Shown here: positions 1 to 8,726 of the stretch, in pieces
Position numbering within the stretch: the stretch's first letter is position 1
Layout: every line of letters begins with the position of its first letter
NCBI RefSeq assembly: GCF_000730425.1
Contig: NZ_CP008896.1
Location: 5,580,001-5,644,000 of the forward strand
Direction: 5' to 3'
Length of the DNA stretch: 64,000 bases
From: Pseudomonas fluorescens
GTDB lineage: Bacteria; Pseudomonadota; Gammaproteobacteria; Pseudomonadales; Pseudomonadaceae
Notes under the pieces: generated by a model
What the model was told of the DNA's origin: nothing
The model's input: the letters and a program-made list of their open reading frames with translations, nothing else
The model's database searches: none
Translations under genes and position numbers: made by a program

Positions 1-669
1 GAAGGCAGCAGTCTGGTGGGGGATGGCCAGGCCGTCGCCGAGCCGTTGCGCCGTGCAGCCCAGCATCGCGGGTTGCCACTGCGCCTGCCGCTGGGTGACC
101 TCGATGAGCAGATCGTTGCCACTGCCCCTAATCTTGAAAGCGCAGACCCGGCGCCCCTGCGTTCGGCCTCCGAGCGTTACGGTGCCGACGCCTTGCTGGC
201 GGTGCATGCCCGTGAAGACGCGGGCCAATGGCAGGCCAAATGGCGCCTGTGGCTGGGTGACAAGGCCGAGCAGGGCACTGTACAGGGCGCAGACACTGCG
301 GCCTTGGCCGATGCCGTGTTGCTGGCGGTCAGTGAGCGTCTTGCGCCTCGCTTTGCGGTAAAGGCCGGGGTTTCCAGCGAGCAGTTGCTGCAAGTGCAGG
401 GCATGACGCTGGAACGCTACGCCGCCCTCGGCCATCTGCTGGAGCCTTTTGGAGCGCAGTTGCAGCGGGTGGACGGCGACCGGATCGTTTATCGGGTCAA
501 TGGCAGCAGCGATCAACTGCGCAGCCAGTTGAGCCTGGCGAAGTTGCAGGAAGTGCCGGCTGGTGAGGCGCTTGCAGCACCGCCCGTGCAGCCGCCTGTG
601 GCCGAGGGCGTGCCACCTGCGCCGGTGCCGCAGGCAGGGCCCGAGCCGCAACTGCGTTTTCGTTGGTAA
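1..669 (+). CDS. DUF2066 domain-containing protein (3' part)
   Basis: The frame is open from the first base of the window, so the start lies upstream; an internal GTG at 16 is not preferred over continuation. The visible 223 residues resemble the C-terminal part of the DUF2066 proteins found in Pseudomonas next to an AI-2E-type permease and hda, and the same neighbours follow here. The tail is rich in Ala, Pro and Val (about residues 175-217), typical of a disordered end. Function is unknown; family members generally carry a signal peptide, which would lie outside the window. Assignment rests on recalled family resemblance and gene order. Confidence 0.75.
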   Translation, partial: EGSSLVGDGQAVAEPLRRAAQHRGLPLRLPLGDLDEQIVATAPNLESADPAPLRSASERYGADALLAVHAREDAGQWQAKWRLWLGDKAEQGTVQGADTAALADAVLLAVSERLAPRFAVKAGVSSEQLLQVQGMTLERYAALGHLLEPFGAQLQRVDGDRIVYRVNGSSDQLRSQLSLAKLQEVPAGEALAAPPVQPPVAEGVPPAPVPQAGPEPQLRFRW

Positions 670-712
670 ATGTTCTTCCTTATATAGAAGCAACTGACAG
701 ATGGAGTGGTTT

Positions 713-1786
713 ATGGCGGATACGCGTCGTTGGGTGTGGCTTGGCGGGATTGTCCTGCTGTGCGTCTTTGTGTTCTTGCTGCATTCGATCCTGACGCCCT
801 TCCTGGTCGCCTTGCTGCTGGCCTATCTGTTCGATCCAGTGGTGGATCGCCTGGAAAAGGCCGGCTTGTCGCGAACCTGGGGCGTGGTGGCGGTGTTTAC
901 GCTGTTTACCCTGGTCGTCATGGCGCTGTTGCTGGTGCTGGTGCCGATGTTGGCCAAGCAGTTGATTCGCCTGTACGAACTGGCGCCGCAGATGCTCGAC
1001 TGGCTGCAACACACGGCCATGCCGTGGACGCAGTCCAAGCTCGGCCTGGCCGATGGCTTCTGGAAGTTCGACAAGGTCAAGGCCGCGATCAGCGAGCATA
1101 TGGGCCAGACCACCGATATCGTCGGAGTGATCCTCAGCCAGGCCACGGCCTCCAGCCTGGCGCTGATCGGCTGGTTGACCAACCTGGTATTGATCCCGGT
1201 GGTGGCGTTCTACCTGTTGCGTGACTGGGACATCATGCTCGCCAAGATCCGCAGCCTGCTGCCCCGTGATAGTGAGGAGCGCATTGTGTCCCTGGCCGAG
1301 GAGTGCCATGAGGTGCTGGGCGCCTTTGTCCGGGGACAATTGCTGGTGATGGTGGCGTTGGGGATTATCTATGCTGGCGGGCTAATGGCGATTGGCCTGG
1401 AGCTGGGCCTGTTGATCGGCATGATTGCCGGCCTGGCGGCGATTGTGCCGTACATGGGGTTTGTCATCGGTATTGGCGCGGCGCTGGTGGCCGGCCTGTT
1501 TCAGTTTGGTGGCGACTTGTACCCGATGCTGGGGATTGTCGCGGTGTTCATGGTCGGCCAGGCGCTGGAAGGCATGGTGCTGACGCCCTTGCTGGTGGGC
1601 GACCGCATCGGCCTGCACCCAGTGGCTGTGATTTTTGCGATCCTGGCAGGAGGCGAGCTGTTCGGCTTTACCGGTATCCTGCTGGCACTGCCAGTGGCGG
1701 CGGTGATCATGGTGCTGGTGCGTCATATACATGATGTGTACAAGGATTCGGACGTCTACACGGGCGCCGATGACCCTCAGTTGTAA
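713..1786 (+). CDS. AI-2E family transporter (PerM-like permease)
   Basis: An inner-membrane protein of 357 residues with about seven to eight hydrophobic segments: two near the N-terminus, a central soluble stretch (about 95-150), then a dense hydrophobic C-terminal half. This is the layout of the AI-2E exporter/PerM family (TqsA, YhhT, PerM). The substrate cannot be told from sequence; family members have been linked to autoinducer-2 export and to Na+/H+ antiport. I chose the ATG at 713 because GGAG at 704-707 sits six bases upstream; an in-frame ATG at 701 has no ribosome site. A strong hairpin follows the stop, so the gene probably ends a transcript. Confidence 0.9.
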   Translation: MADTRRWVWLGGIVLLCVFVFLLHSILTPFLVALLLAYLFDPVVDRLEKAGLSRTWGVVAVFTLFTLVVMALLLVLVPMLAKQLIRLYELAPQMLDWLQHTAMPWTQSKLGLADGFWKFDKVKAAISEHMGQTTDIVGVILSQATASSLALIGWLTNLVLIPVVAFYLLRDWDIMLAKIRSLLPRDSEERIVSLAEECHEVLGAFVRGQLLVMVALGIIYAGGLMAIGLELGLLIGMIAGLAAIVPYMGFVIGIGAALVAGLFQFGGDLYPMLGIVAVFMVGQALEGMVLTPLLVGDRIGLHPVAVIFAILAGGELFGFTGILLALPVAAVIMVLVRHIHDVYKDSDVYTGADDPQL

Positions 1787-1794
1787 GGCTCATC

Positions 1795-1823
1795 ACAAAC
1801 CCGGCTCAAGGCCGGGTTTGTTG
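1795..1823 (+). terminator. Intrinsic terminator after the AI-2E permease gene
   Basis: A perfect 11-bp stem (1795-1805 with 1811-1821) and a five-base loop lie eight bases after the stop codon. The descending arm ends in TTTGT rather than a long T run, so termination may be partial. It separates the permease gene from hda. Confidence 0.8.
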
Positions 1824-2001
1824 CCTGCAGGGCTTGGCATTTAGCCATCGCGTCAAACAAACTCCAAAAAATCCAATGGGTTAACGCAAACCTTTGATTT
1901 TGCTTGTGGTCTGTTGCATTGTGCGCCCGGCGTCACGGGTATAAACTTTGCAAACTTTTCACAGAGGCCACTAACGGTTCGATTGGAGCCGTTCAGTCAG
2001 C

Positions 2002-2706
2002 ATGAAACCGATTCAGCTGCCCCTAGGTGTGCGTCTGCGTGACGACGCTACCTTCATCAATTACTACCCAGGCGCCAATGCCGCTGCACTCGGCTATGTC
2101 GAGCGGCTCTGCGAAGCCGATGCCGGGTGGACGGAAAGCCTGATCTATCTCTGGGGCAAGGACGGCGTGGGGCGTACCCACTTGTTGCAGGCCGCCTGCC
2201 TGCGCTTTGAGCAGATGGGGGAACCTGCGGTGTATCTGCCGTTGGCCGAGTTGCTGGACCGTGGCATCGGCATCCTCGATAACCTTGAGCAATACGAGCT
2301 GGTGTGCCTGGATGACCTGCAAGCGGTTGCCGGCCGGGCCGAATGGGAAGAGGCACTGTTCCATCTGTTCAACCGCCTGCGCGACAGCGGCCGGCGCTTG
2401 CTGATTGCCGCATCCACCTCGCCTCGGGAATTGCCGGTCAAGCTGGCGGACCTCAAGTCCCGGCTGACCCTGGCGCTGATTTTCCAGATGCGCCCGCTGT
2501 CCGATGAAGACAAGCTGCGCGCCTTGCAACTGCGCGCATCGCGCCGTGGCTTGCACCTGACCGATGAAGTCGGGCATTTCATCCTCACCCGCGGCACCCG
2601 CAGCATGAGTGCGCTGTTCGATTTGCTTGAACAGCTCGACCAGGCCTCCTTGCAGGCCCAGCGCAAGCTCACCATTCCCTTTCTCAAAGAAACCCTCGGC
2701 TGGTAG
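2002..2706 (+). CDS. hda: DnaA regulatory inactivator Hda
   Basis: Hda binds the DNA-loaded sliding clamp and stimulates hydrolysis of DnaA-bound ATP, preventing re-initiation of replication. The 234 residues begin with a clamp-binding motif (QLPLGV, residues 5-10), followed by a DnaA-like AAA+ domain with a P-loop GKDGVGRT (52-59) and a Walker B region around LVCLDDLQ (about 100-107). The P-loop Lys is replaced by Arg, as is usual in Hda. It lacks the DNA-binding domain of DnaA, which sets it apart by length. The gene stands alone between the permease and the NlpC/P60 genes. Confidence 0.95.
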   Translation: MKPIQLPLGVRLRDDATFINYYPGANAAALGYVERLCEADAGWTESLIYLWGKDGVGRTHLLQAACLRFEQMGEPAVYLPLAELLDRGIGILDNLEQYELVCLDDLQAVAGRAEWEEALFHLFNRLRDSGRRLLIAASTSPRELPVKLADLKSRLTLALIFQMRPLSDEDKLRALQLRASRRGLHLTDEVGHFILTRGTRSMSALFDLLEQLDQASLQAQRKLTIPFLKETLGW

Positions 2707-2919
2707 CCAACCCTTTGAAACCGGCGTTTCTGGCAAATTCCAGGCGTCAGAAAACCTGCGTTTGGGCCGCGCTGGCCACGCAAAAGGGTCTAAATGGGGG
2801 TTAAGGGCTTAGATGACATAGGTCAAACAAGAAGTCACATAGATCACGATTGAATTTGCAAATCGATGTCATAGAAGGCATAGTCTCGACTTCTTTACAT
2901 ATCAGCCACGGTCGTGCCC

Positions 2920-3549
2920 ATGCTAAATCGCTTCGCACCCCTCGTGCCTCTCGCACTCGTTACCCTGTTGTTTGGTTGCGCCACCCACCCCCAGCAGGTG
3001 GCCGAGCAGCAAAAGCCGCAGCAACAGCACCAAGCCAAATTCGTCCCGGCACAGTCTTCTTCTGTTTATGAAGAAGAGGTGGCGACCGAAAAAGAACTGG
3101 CCGAATTCGCCGACAGCAAGCCTTATCAGTTGCCGCTGCTGGCCGACAGCATCCTTGAACGCGGCATGTCCCTGATCGGTACCCGCTACCGTTTCGGTGG
3201 GACCTCTGAAGCCGGTTTCGACTGCAGCGGCTTTATCGGCTATCTGTTTCGTGAAGAAGCCGGCATGAACCTGCCGCGTTCCACCCGCGAAATGATCAAC
3301 GTGGATGCACCGTTGGTCGCACGAAACAACCTCAAGCCCGGTGATCTGCTTTTCTTCAGTACCAATGGCCGTGGTCGCGTCAGCCACGCCGGTATCTACC
3401 TGGGCGATGACCAGTTCATCCACTCCAGCAGCCGCCGCAGCGGTGGGGTGCGGGTCGACAAGCTGGGCGACAGCTACTGGAGCAAAACCTTCATCGAAGC
3501 CAAGCGCGCACTGGCGATGGCCCCGACTACCGTTACCGCTCGCAAGTAA
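2920..3549 (+). CDS. NlpC/P60 family peptidoglycan endopeptidase, lipoprotein (first of two)
   Basis: A 209-residue predicted lipoprotein: hydrophobic signal ending in the lipobox LLFGC, a Gln/Lys/Ala-rich linker to about residue 50, then an NlpC/P60 (C40) domain. The catalytic Cys lies in FDCSGF and the His in SHAGIY, so the enzyme should be active, probably cutting stem peptides in the cell wall. Pseudomonas carries two such genes side by side here. An upstream GTG at 2914 is possible, but the ATG at 2920 gives a normal signal peptide. A strong hairpin follows and separates it from its paralogue. Confidence 0.92.
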   Translation: MLNRFAPLVPLALVTLLFGCATHPQQVAEQQKPQQQHQAKFVPAQSSSVYEEEVATEKELAEFADSKPYQLPLLADSILERGMSLIGTRYRFGGTSEAGFDCSGFIGYLFREEAGMNLPRSTREMINVDAPLVARNNLKPGDLLFFSTNGRGRVSHAGIYLGDDQFIHSSSRRSGGVRVDKLGDSYWSKTFIEAKRALAMAPTTVTARK

Positions 3550-3608
3550 AGTTAAAGTGATACTTGAAGTTTGACGTGTAAGCGCTAGAATCCTGGGATA
3601 TTGTTGCG

Positions 3609-3647
3609 AACCAGACCGCGCAAGCTTGCTTGTGCGGTCTGGTTTTC
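3609..3647 (+). terminator. Intrinsic terminator between the two NlpC/P60 genes
   Basis: A long hairpin of about 18 pairs (3609-3626 with 3627-3644 after folding, including one G-U pair) is followed by TTTT. It lies 60 bases after the first NlpC/P60 gene and 47 bases before the second, so the paralogues are probably transcribed separately. Confidence 0.85.
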
Positions 3648-3693
3648 AGCGTTCGGCAGCGAAAGCCGCATCCAGATCAGGATTGTTCTGCCC

Positions 3694-4233
3694 ATGTCGA
3701 CCTCGGCCCGCCTAATTCTGCTTGTTTGCGCCGCACTGCTCAGTGCCTGCGCCAACCGTCCTGCACCTGCGCCTGTGGCCGTCAAGCCCAAGCCGGTATT
3801 CAACTATGCCGCCCAAAGCTTTTCGCCAGCGGCCGAAGACGTGCTGTTTCGCGCCTTGGGCCTGGTCGGCACGCCTTACCGTTGGGGCGGCAATACGCCG
3901 GACTCGGGGTTCGATTGCAGTGGCCTGATTGGTTTTGTCTACCGCGATGCCGCTGGCATCTCCCTGCCGCGCACCACGCGCGAGTTGATCGTGATGCGTG
4001 CCCAGGACGTGCGTGAGGATGCGCTGCAAACCGGCGACCTGCTGTTCTTCGCCACGGGCGGCGGCTCACAGGTCAGCCATGCCGGCATCTATGTCGGTGA
4101 AGGGCGCTTCGTGCATGCGCCACAAACCGGCGGTACGGTGAAGCTTGATACGTTGTCCAAGGCCTATTGGCAGAATGCCTACCTGAGCGCCAAGCGCGTC
4201 TTGCCGGCCGAGCACCTGGCGCGTAACCCTTAA
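3694..4233 (+). CDS. NlpC/P60 family peptidoglycan endopeptidase, lipoprotein (second of two)
   Basis: A 179-residue paralogue of the preceding gene product: short signal with lipobox LLSAC, a Pro/Ala linker, then a C40 peptidase domain with the catalytic Cys in FDCSGL and the His in SHAGIY. The shared FDCSG, LPRTTRE-type and GDLLFF motifs suggest a tandem duplication. The start at 3694 places the signal peptide at the N-terminus; upstream in-frame codons would add an unlikely charged leader that runs through the terminator hairpin. It probably has its own promoter. Confidence 0.92.
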   Translation: MSTSARLILLVCAALLSACANRPAPAPVAVKPKPVFNYAAQSFSPAAEDVLFRALGLVGTPYRWGGNTPDSGFDCSGLIGFVYRDAAGISLPRTTRELIVMRAQDVREDALQTGDLLFFATGGGSQVSHAGIYVGEGRFVHAPQTGGTVKLDTLSKAYWQNAYLSAKRVLPAEHLARNP

Positions 4234-4251
4234 GACCTGCACCGGTCAAAA

Positions 4252-4342
4252 ATGTGGGAGCGGGCTTGCTCGCGATAGCGGTGAGTCAGTTAGAGATGCA
4301 CGGGCTGATCTACCGCTATCGCGAGCAAGCCCGCTCCCACAT
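4252..4342. repeat. REPIN (inverted pair of REP elements)
   Basis: Two 31-base arms (4252-4282 and 4312-4342) are perfect inverted copies around a 29-base spacer. The arm carries the GAGCGGGCTTGC core typical of P. fluorescens REP sequences. It lies between convergent genes. Such elements are mobilised by RAYT transposases encoded elsewhere; none is in the window. Confidence 0.95.
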
Positions 4343-4368
4343 TGGTTTTGTGGTGTTGCCGAGTCCTG

Positions 4369-5682
4369 CTATTTAGCAGCCGACACCCGCCACACTTTAT
4401 TCCCCACATCATCCGCTACCAACAACCCGCCCTGCCGGTCGATCACCACACCCACCGGCCGCCCCATGGCTTTTTCATCACTGTTGAGAAAGCCGGTCAG
4501 CACATCCATCGGTGCGCCGTTGGGCTTGCCCTCCTCAAATGGCACAAAGATCACCTTGTAACCACTGTGCGGCTTGCGATTCCACGAGCCATGCTGGCCG
4601 ATAAACGCACCATGGGCGAATTGTGCCGGCAGCGTGTTGCCTTCGGCAAAGGCCAGGCCCAGGGACGCAGTGTGCGGCCCGACGGCGTAGTCCGGCACAA
4701 TGGCCTTGGCCACCAGGTCCGGATTCTGCGGTGTGACCCGCACATCCACATGTTGGCCGTAGTAGCTGAACGGCCAGCCATAGAAACCGCCATCCTTGAC
4801 CGAGGTGATGTAGTCGGGCACCAAGTCGCTGCCGATTTCATCGCGCTCGTTGACCGCGGTCCACAGCTTGCCGCTTTGCGGCTCCCAGGCCATGCCATTG
4901 GGGTTACGCAGGCCGGAGGCAAAAATCCGCTGTTGACCGCTGGCCCGGTCAACCTCCCAGATTGCCGCGCGCCCCTGTTCGGCTGCCAGGCCATTTTCGC
5001 CAACGTTGCTGTTGGAACCCACGCTCACATACAACTTGCGGCCGTCCTTGCTCGCCACCACGTTTTTCGTCCAGTGGTGGTTGAGCGGGCCTCCCGGCAG
5101 GTCGATGACCTTGGTGCCTGGCGCCTTGATCGCGGTTTCTCCCGGTTGATAGGGAAAGCGCAGCAAGGTGTCCGAGTCGGCCACATACAGCTCGTTGCCC
5201 ACCAGGGCCATGCCAAATGGCGAGTTGAGGTTTTCCAGGAACACCGTGCGGGTTTCCGCTATCCCATCATGGTCGGCATCGCGCAGCAGGGTGATGCGAT
5301 TCGGGCTGGGTACGCCCGCGCCTGCACGGCCCATGACTTTTTCCATGACCCAGCCGCGAATGCCCTTGGCGTCATCCGGCTTGGGCGGTGCGTTGGTCTC
5401 GGCCACCAGCACATCGCCATTGGGCAATACATACAGCCAGCGCGGATGGTCCAGGCCTTCGGCGAATGCACCGACCTGGGTGCCCGCTGCGGCTGTGGGC
5501 TTGGCGCCGTCGGGCCAGCCAATCGCCGGGGCGATGTTGACGGTGGGAATCAGGGTGTTGTTCGGTTCCGGCAGCTTGGGCGACGGCCCCGTGCCGTCGG
5601 AGACCTGCAAGGTTGAGCTTTCCCCGCAGGCGGCGAGTGCGCCTGCGGTCATGATCAGTAGGGCGAGTCGGGTCTTGTGCAT
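4369..5682 (-). CDS. PQQ-type sugar dehydrogenase, L-sorbosone dehydrogenase family lipoprotein
   Basis: A 437-residue exported protein with a lipobox (LAAC, Cys19) and a six-bladed beta-propeller of the glucose/sorbosone dehydrogenase family. Family motifs visible include [32 protein letters not shown] and GQHGSWNR. Family members oxidise sugars or aldoses using PQQ, usually in the periplasm or at the outer membrane; the real substrate here is unknown. The start at 5682 is chosen for its GGAG ribosome site, rejecting an ATG nine codons upstream. It is transcribed divergently from the cobalamin operon. Confidence 0.88.
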   Translation of the reverse strand: MHKTRLALLIMTAGALAACGESSTLQVSDGTGPSPKLPEPNNTLIPTVNIAPAIGWPDGAKPTAAAGTQVGAFAEGLDHPRWLYVLPNGDVLVAETNAPPKPDDAKGIRGWVMEKVMGRAGAGVPSPNRITLLRDADHDGIAETRTVFLENLNSPFGMALVGNELYVADSDTLLRFPYQPGETAIKAPGTKVIDLPGGPLNHHWTKNVVASKDGRKLYVSVGSNSNVGENGLAAEQGRAAIWEVDRASGQQRIFASGLRNPNGMAWEPQSGKLWTAVNERDEIGSDLVPDYITSVKDGGFYGWPFSYYGQHVDVRVTPQNPDLVAKAIVPDYAVGPHTASLGLAFAEGNTLPAQFAHGAFIGQHGSWNRKPHSGYKVIFVPFEEGKPNGAPMDVLTGFLNSDEKAMGRPVGVVIDRQGGLLVADDVGNKVWRVSAAK

Positions 5683-5795
5683 GTTTTTCTCCTCAAGGCC
5701 TGTAGTCATAGAGAGACGGCGCGCGGCGATGGTTCAAGTGCGTGGCCGGCTTTAATTGACGCTGTACCCCCAACCCACTAACCTTCGCCGCTTGT

Positions 5796-6025
5796 TTCAG
5801 GTGCTCTGTGGCGTACGCGTCGACCGAGTGAAACAGGGAAGCCGGTGAGTGCGCGCACTTTTCTACAGTGAGGCAACGATCCCGGCGCTGCCCCCGCAAC
5901 GGTAAATGAGTCAAGACGCTGCTTTTGCCACTGTATCGCCTGCGATATGGGAAGGCGCATCGTCGGCCAGCCCTGGTCAACAGGGCGCCATTCATGAGCC
6001 CGGAGACCGGCCTGATTCATCCAAC
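5796..6025 (+). promoter_or_regulatory. Cobalamin (AdoCbl) riboswitch upstream of cobO
   Basis: The conserved blocks of the class are present in order: GGGAAGCCGGTGAG (5836-5849), GCTGCCCCCGCAACGGTAA (5887-5905) and the B12-box-like GAGCCCGGAGACCGGCC (5996-6012). They lie in a leader of more than 300 bases before cobO. Cobalamin binding would switch the downstream biosynthetic operon off. Outer limits are approximate. A covariance-model search would fix the boundaries. Confidence 0.93.
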
Positions 6026-6109
6026 AGCATCACGGTGGGCGATGCTTGGCTTCATAGAGATTGTCTTTTCCTGCCCGCCGTTTTTGTCCAGCCCCAACGG
6101 AGAGCTGCC

Positions 6110-6721
6110 ATGACTGATTCCCCTGATCGTGACGAACGCCACCTGGCGCGCATGCTGCGCAAAAAAGCGGTGATTGATGAGCGTATAGCCAATTCACCCA
6201 ATGAATGCGGGTTGCTGCTGGTATTGACCGGCAACGGCAAAGGCAAGAGCAGCTCTGCTTTCGGCATGCTCGCCCGGGCCATGGGCCACGATCTGCAATG
6301 TGGCGTGGTGCAGTTCATCAAGGGCCGCAACAGCACCGGTGAGGAGCTGTTCTTCCGCCGCTTCCCCGAGCAGGTACGGTTCCACGTGATGGGCGAGGGT
6401 TTTACCTGGGAAACCCAGGACCGCCAGCGTGATATCGCCGCCGCCGAAGCGGCCTGGAAAGTGTCCCGGGAAATGCTGCAGGATCCGTCCATTGGCCTGG
6501 TGGTGCTCGATGAGCTGAATATCGCGCTCAAACACGGCTATCTCGATCTGGACCAGGTACTGGGCGACCTGCAAGCCCGTCCGCCGATGCAGCACGTGCT
6601 GATCACCGGTCGTGGCGCCAGGCCGGAACTGATTGAAATGGCCGACACGGTCACCGAAATGGGCATGCTCAAGCACGCGTTCCAGGCCGGTATCAAGGCA
6701 CAGAAAGGCATCGAACTTTGA
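6110..6721 (+). CDS. cobO: Cob(I)yrinic acid a,c-diamide adenosyltransferase CobO
   Basis: CobO (BtuR/CobA family) transfers the 5'-deoxyadenosyl group from ATP to the reduced corrin, forming the Co-C bond. The 203 residues match the family length and include the P-loop GNGKGKSS (about 43-50), the VVLDELN segment and the C-terminal TGRGARPELIE motif. The ATG at 6110 follows an AGAG ribosome site; longer upstream frames run into the riboswitch. It is the first gene of a cobalamin operon and its stop overlaps the start of the next gene. Confidence 0.96.
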   Translation: MTDSPDRDERHLARMLRKKAVIDERIANSPNECGLLLVLTGNGKGKSSSAFGMLARAMGHDLQCGVVQFIKGRNSTGEELFFRRFPEQVRFHVMGEGFTWETQDRQRDIAAAEAAWKVSREMLQDPSIGLVVLDELNIALKHGYLDLDQVLGDLQARPPMQHVLITGRGARPELIEMADTVTEMGMLKHAFQAGIKAQKGIEL

Positions 6722-8079
6722 ACCAGCCGCGCCATTGCCCAGCCGTGTTGATCGCCGCACCGGCGTCAGGCCAGGGCAAGACCACCGTCACCGCCGCCCT
6801 GGCCCGCTTGCACCGCAGCCTGGGGCGCAAGGTCCGGGTGTTCAAGTGCGGCCCGGACTTTCTCGACCCGATGATCCATGAGCGCGCCAGTGGTGCGCCG
6901 GTCTATCAATTGGACATGTGGATGGTTGGCGAGCAGGAAAGTCGCCGCTTGCTGTGGGAAGCGGCGGGGGAGGCGGACCTGATCCTGATCGAGGGCGTGA
7001 TGGGGCTGTTCGACGGCACGCCATCGAGTGCCGACCTGGCTCGCCATTTTGGCGTACCCGTGCTGGCGGTGATCGATGGTACCGCCATGGCCCAGACCTT
7101 TGGCGCCCTGGCGCTGGGGCTGGCGCGTTACCAGGCAGACCTGCCGTTCGCCGGGGTCTTGGCCAACCGTGTCGGGACCGTGCGCCACGCCCAACTGCTC
7201 GAAGGCAGCCTGACCGAAGGCCTGAGCTGGTACGGCGCGCTGTCCCGGGAAACCGGCATCGAATTGCCCAGCCGCCACCTGGGCCTGGTGCAGGCCAGCG
7301 AGTTGAATGACCTGGACCTGCGCCTGGATGCGGCCGCGGCAGCCTTGGCCAGCAGTTGCGAGGTAGCGCTGCCACCGCCGGTCGAGTTCGCTGCACCCGT
7401 GGTGATCGAGGCCGAGCCGCTGTTGGCCGGGGTGCGGATTGCCGTGGCCCGTGACGAAGCCTTTGCCTTCACCTATGGCGCCAACCTCGACTTGCTGCGG
7501 GCGATGGGCGCCCAATTGCATTTCTTCTCGCCGATCCATGACCGTGTGCTGCCCGAGGCCGACAGCCTCTATCTGCCCGGTGGCTACCCGGAGTTGCATC
7601 ACCAGGCGTTGTCGCAAAACACCGCGATGTTGCAGGCGATCCGTGCCCACCACGCCGCCGGCAAGCCGTTGCTGGCCGAATGCGGCGGCATGCTCTACCT
7701 GCTCGATTCCTTGACCGATGTCGAGGGCACTCGCGCCGAACTGTTGGGGCTGTTGCAAGGCGATGCGGTCATGCAAAAACGCCTGGCGGCCTTGGCCCTG
7801 CAGGCAGTCGAACTGCCGGAAGGCGTGCTGCGCGGCCATACCTACCATCATTCCTTGACCAGCACGCAATGGCAGCCGATTGCCCGTGGCCTGAGCCCCA
7901 ATGGCGGGCGCGGTGCCGAGGCGGTGTATCGCCAGGGGCGGATGACGGCCTCCTATGTGCACTTTTATTTTCCGTCGAACCCGGCTGCGGTGGCCGCGCT
8001 ATTTGCGCCCGAGCGGGACGCCTTTATAGGGGATTGCGTTCTAAATGCAGGAGCGGGCTTGCCCGCGATAGGGCCATGA
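6718..8079 (+). CDS. cobB: Cobyrinate a,c-diamide synthase (CobB/CbiA family)
   Basis: This ATP-dependent amidotransferase amidates side chains a and c of the corrin ring using glutamine. The N-terminal half has a P-loop (ASGQGKTT, about residues 16-23) and FKCGPDFLDP; the C-terminal half is a class I glutaminase-like domain with the Cys nucleophile in AECGGML. The start appears to be TTG at 6718, overlapping the cobO stop; no ATG lies nearby in frame. The last dozen or so codons (after about 8043) are a REP sequence, giving an odd tail ([11 protein letters not shown]). The stop overlaps the bluB start as ATGA. Confidence 0.94.
   Translation: MNQPRHCPAVLIAAPASGQGKTTVTAALARLHRSLGRKVRVFKCGPDFLDPMIHERASGAPVYQLDMWMVGEQESRRLLWEAAGEADLILIEGVMGLFDGTPSSADLARHFGVPVLAVIDGTAMAQTFGALALGLARYQADLPFAGVLANRVGTVRHAQLLEGSLTEGLSWYGALSRETGIELPSRHLGLVQASELNDLDLRLDAAAAALASSCEVALPPPVEFAAPVVIEAEPLLAGVRIAVARDEAFAFTYGANLDLLRAMGAQLHFFSPIHDRVLPEADSLYLPGGYPELHHQALSQNTAMLQAIRAHHAAGKPLLAECGGMLYLLDSLTDVEGTRAELLGLLQGDAVMQKRLAALALQAVELPEGVLRGHTYHHSLTSTQWQPIARGLSPNGGRGAEAVYRQGRMTASYVHFYFPSNPAAVAALFAPERDAFIGDCVLNAGAGLPAIGP
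8048..8073 (+). repeat. Single REP element inside the 3' end of the a,c-diamide synthase gene
   Basis: The bases at 8048-8073 carry the GGAGCGGGCTTG core and CGCGATAG end seen in the REPINs at 4252, 30675 and 36502. Here the element is in frame and supplies the final codons of one gene, and the next gene starts three bases after it. Confidence 0.88.
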
Positions 8080-8726
8080 CCGACAACGCTTTCCCCCAGG
8101 CCGAGCGCGACGCCATCTACCGCGCCATCGCTGGACGCCGCGACATGCGCCACTTCAGCGGCGGCACGGTGGCCCCCGAACTACTCCAGCGCCTGCTGCA
8201 GGCTGCCCATCAGGCCCCCAGCGTCGGCCTGATGCAGCCCTGGCGCTTTATCCGCATCAGCGACCGCAACCTGCGTGGCCAGATCCAACAGTTGGTGGAA
8301 GCAGAGCGCATCCGTACTGCGCAAGCCCTGGGCGAACGTTCGGACGATTTTATGAAGCTCAAGGTCGAGGGTATCAATGATTGCGCCGAAGTCTTGGTAG
8401 CGGCGCTGATGGATGATCGCGAGCGGCATATCTTCGGGCGCCGGACCCTGCCGGAGATGGACCTGGCCTCGCTGTCCTGCGCGATCCAGAATCTATGGCT
8501 GGCATCGCGCGCCGAAGGCCTGGGCATGGGCTGGGTGTCGCTGTTCGAGCCCCGGGACCTGGCCGACCTGCTGGGCCTGCCGTCCGGCGCCAAGCCGCTG
8601 GCCGTACTGTGCCTGGGCCCGGTGACGGAGTTCTACCCGGCACCGATGTTGCAACTCGAAGGCTGGACCGAACCGCGTCCGCTGAGTGACATGCTGTATG
8701 AGAATTATTGGGGAGTGAGTCAATGA
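8076..8726 (+). CDS. bluB: 5,6-dimethylbenzimidazole synthase BluB
   Basis: BluB breaks down reduced FMN with oxygen to make 5,6-dimethylbenzimidazole, the lower ligand of cobalamin. The 216-residue product is a nitroreductase-fold protein with the BluB N-terminal motif RRDMRHF (about 22-28), [12 protein letters not shown] and [10 protein letters not shown]. The start at 8076 overlaps the preceding stop (ATGA). Its place in the operon fits the later use of the base by CobT. Nitroreductase relatives exist, but context and motifs favour BluB. Confidence 0.95.
   Translation: MTDNAFPQAERDAIYRAIAGRRDMRHFSGGTVAPELLQRLLQAAHQAPSVGLMQPWRFIRISDRNLRGQIQQLVEAERIRTAQALGERSDDFMKLKVEGINDCAEVLVAALMDDRERHIFGRRTLPEMDLASLSCAIQNLWLASRAEGLGMGWVSLFEPRDLADLLGLPSGAKPLAVLCLGPVTEFYPAPMLQLEGWTEPRPLSDMLYENYWGVSQ

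Noticed and set aside
4252-4342. Inverted repeats considered as a CRISPR array
   Set aside because: Each site is a single inverted pair, not a regular array of direct repeats and spacers, and no cas genes are present.
4342-5616. Long open frame on the plus strand opposite the sorbosone-dehydrogenase-like gene
   Set aside because: It is rich in His, Gln and Arg with no domain or ribosome site, and mirrors the codon bias of the real minus-strand gene, which has a lipobox and family motifs.
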